The notes below the pieces were generated by a model. That model was not told the origin of the DNA, searched no databases, and saw nothing but the letters and a program-made list of their open reading frames with translations. DNA of 5,477 nucleotides from Pseudomonadota bacterium (GTDB lineage: Bacteria; Pseudomonadota; Gammaproteobacteria; Xanthomonadales; Xanthomonadaceae), in NCBI GenBank assembly GCA_023444765.1, contig JAEXLY010000046.1:1-5477 (forward strand), in the 5' to 3' direction. Made by a program: the position numbers and the translations under genes. Below, piece by piece: positions 5,276 to 5,477 of the stretch (its first letter is position 1; the number at the start of each line of letters is the position of its first letter).

Positions 5276-5477
5276 GTGTCTGCCTGCCGGTGGGTGAAAG
5301 CGCACGCTGCGCCACACGAAGGATGCGGTCAAGCGCACCGGCTGCAGTAGAGGCTGGCGCGACCCCCGGTCCACCGTCGCGCACCCGCGCATCCGCCCCG
5401 GGCGTCGCGGTGCGTTCGCGCGCCGGTCGTCCGGGCAGTGGGACTGGCGGGGAGCCTCCCCCGGGGGCGCCCCCGGG
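5276..5477. other. Leader region of the minus-strand operon and window edge, no gene seen
   Basis: These 202 bases hold the promoter region of the DUF5671 operon if the start at 5275 is right. A plus-strand frame stays open to the window end but shows no protein-like pattern. The last 20 bases (5458-5477) are only G and C. Bases 5460-5477 form a perfect 18-base palindrome, and GGGGAG...CTCCCC just before it is another inverted repeat. As at the other edge, this looks like an unreliable contig end. Confidence 0.5.

Noticed and set aside
5304..5332. Sigma-70-like promoter for the minus-strand operon: TTGACC at 5332-5327 (minus)
   Set aside because: The -35 matches five of six bases, but the hexamer 17 bases downstream (CAGCGT) matches the -10 consensus at only two positions.
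3977..5350. A 457-codon plus-strand frame across the end of xth and the minus-strand operon
   Set aside because: Its product is Arg/Gln/Ala-rich without domains, while the opposite strand encodes well-formed transmembrane helices, an ATGA overlap and a good ribosome site.
5276..5392. A 39-residue N-terminal extension of the DUF5671-type protein
   Set aside because: It has no family pattern, and the helical module starts right after the ATG at 5275, which has an acceptable ribosome site.

Overview
This is a very GC-rich, gene-dense piece of a bacterial chromosome. The gene set suggests a motile gammaproteobacterium of the Xanthomonadaceae/Lysobacteraceae (Lysobacter- or Luteimonas-like). It contains the end of a class-3-type aldehyde dehydrogenase, a remnant of a TonB-dependent receptor, a PAS-PAS-GGDEF-EAL protein, exonuclease III, and a two-gene membrane-protein operon with a DUF5671-type protein. 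The taxonomic guess comes from composition and protein style, not from a marker gene. Both window edges are short tracts made only of G and C with strong palindromes, so the window may be a whole short contig with unreliable ends.

Layout. Bases 2-487 (+) are the C-terminal part of an aldehyde dehydrogenase, followed by a stem-loop. Bases 598-1040 look intergenic but hold two decayed fragments. The first is the secretion signal and start of a TonB-dependent receptor. It runs straight into the frameshifted C-terminal end of an EAL (c-di-GMP phosphodiesterase) domain. A near-perfect flagellar sigma-28 (FliA) promoter at 1014-1040 follows and points at the intact PAS-PAS-GGDEF-EAL gene (1169-3328, +). 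Exonuclease III (3375-4148, +) comes 46 bases later. On the opposite strand a two-gene operon (5275 down to 4221) converges on it: a four-helix membrane protein overlaps a single-pass membrane protein by ATGA.

How it fits together. The strongest biological reading is a c-di-GMP enzyme transcribed with the late flagellar genes. Its GGDEF half keeps its active site and its product-inhibition site. Its EAL half lacks the glutamate thought to be the general base, so net c-di-GMP synthesis, sensed by two PAS domains, is the likely output. The upstream EAL relic still has the canonical AEG-x-E motif that the intact protein lacks, so it is not a recent copy of it. Exonuclease III and the aldehyde dehydrogenase are ordinary housekeeping or metabolic neighbours. 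I see no tRNA, rRNA, CRISPR array or insertion sequence.
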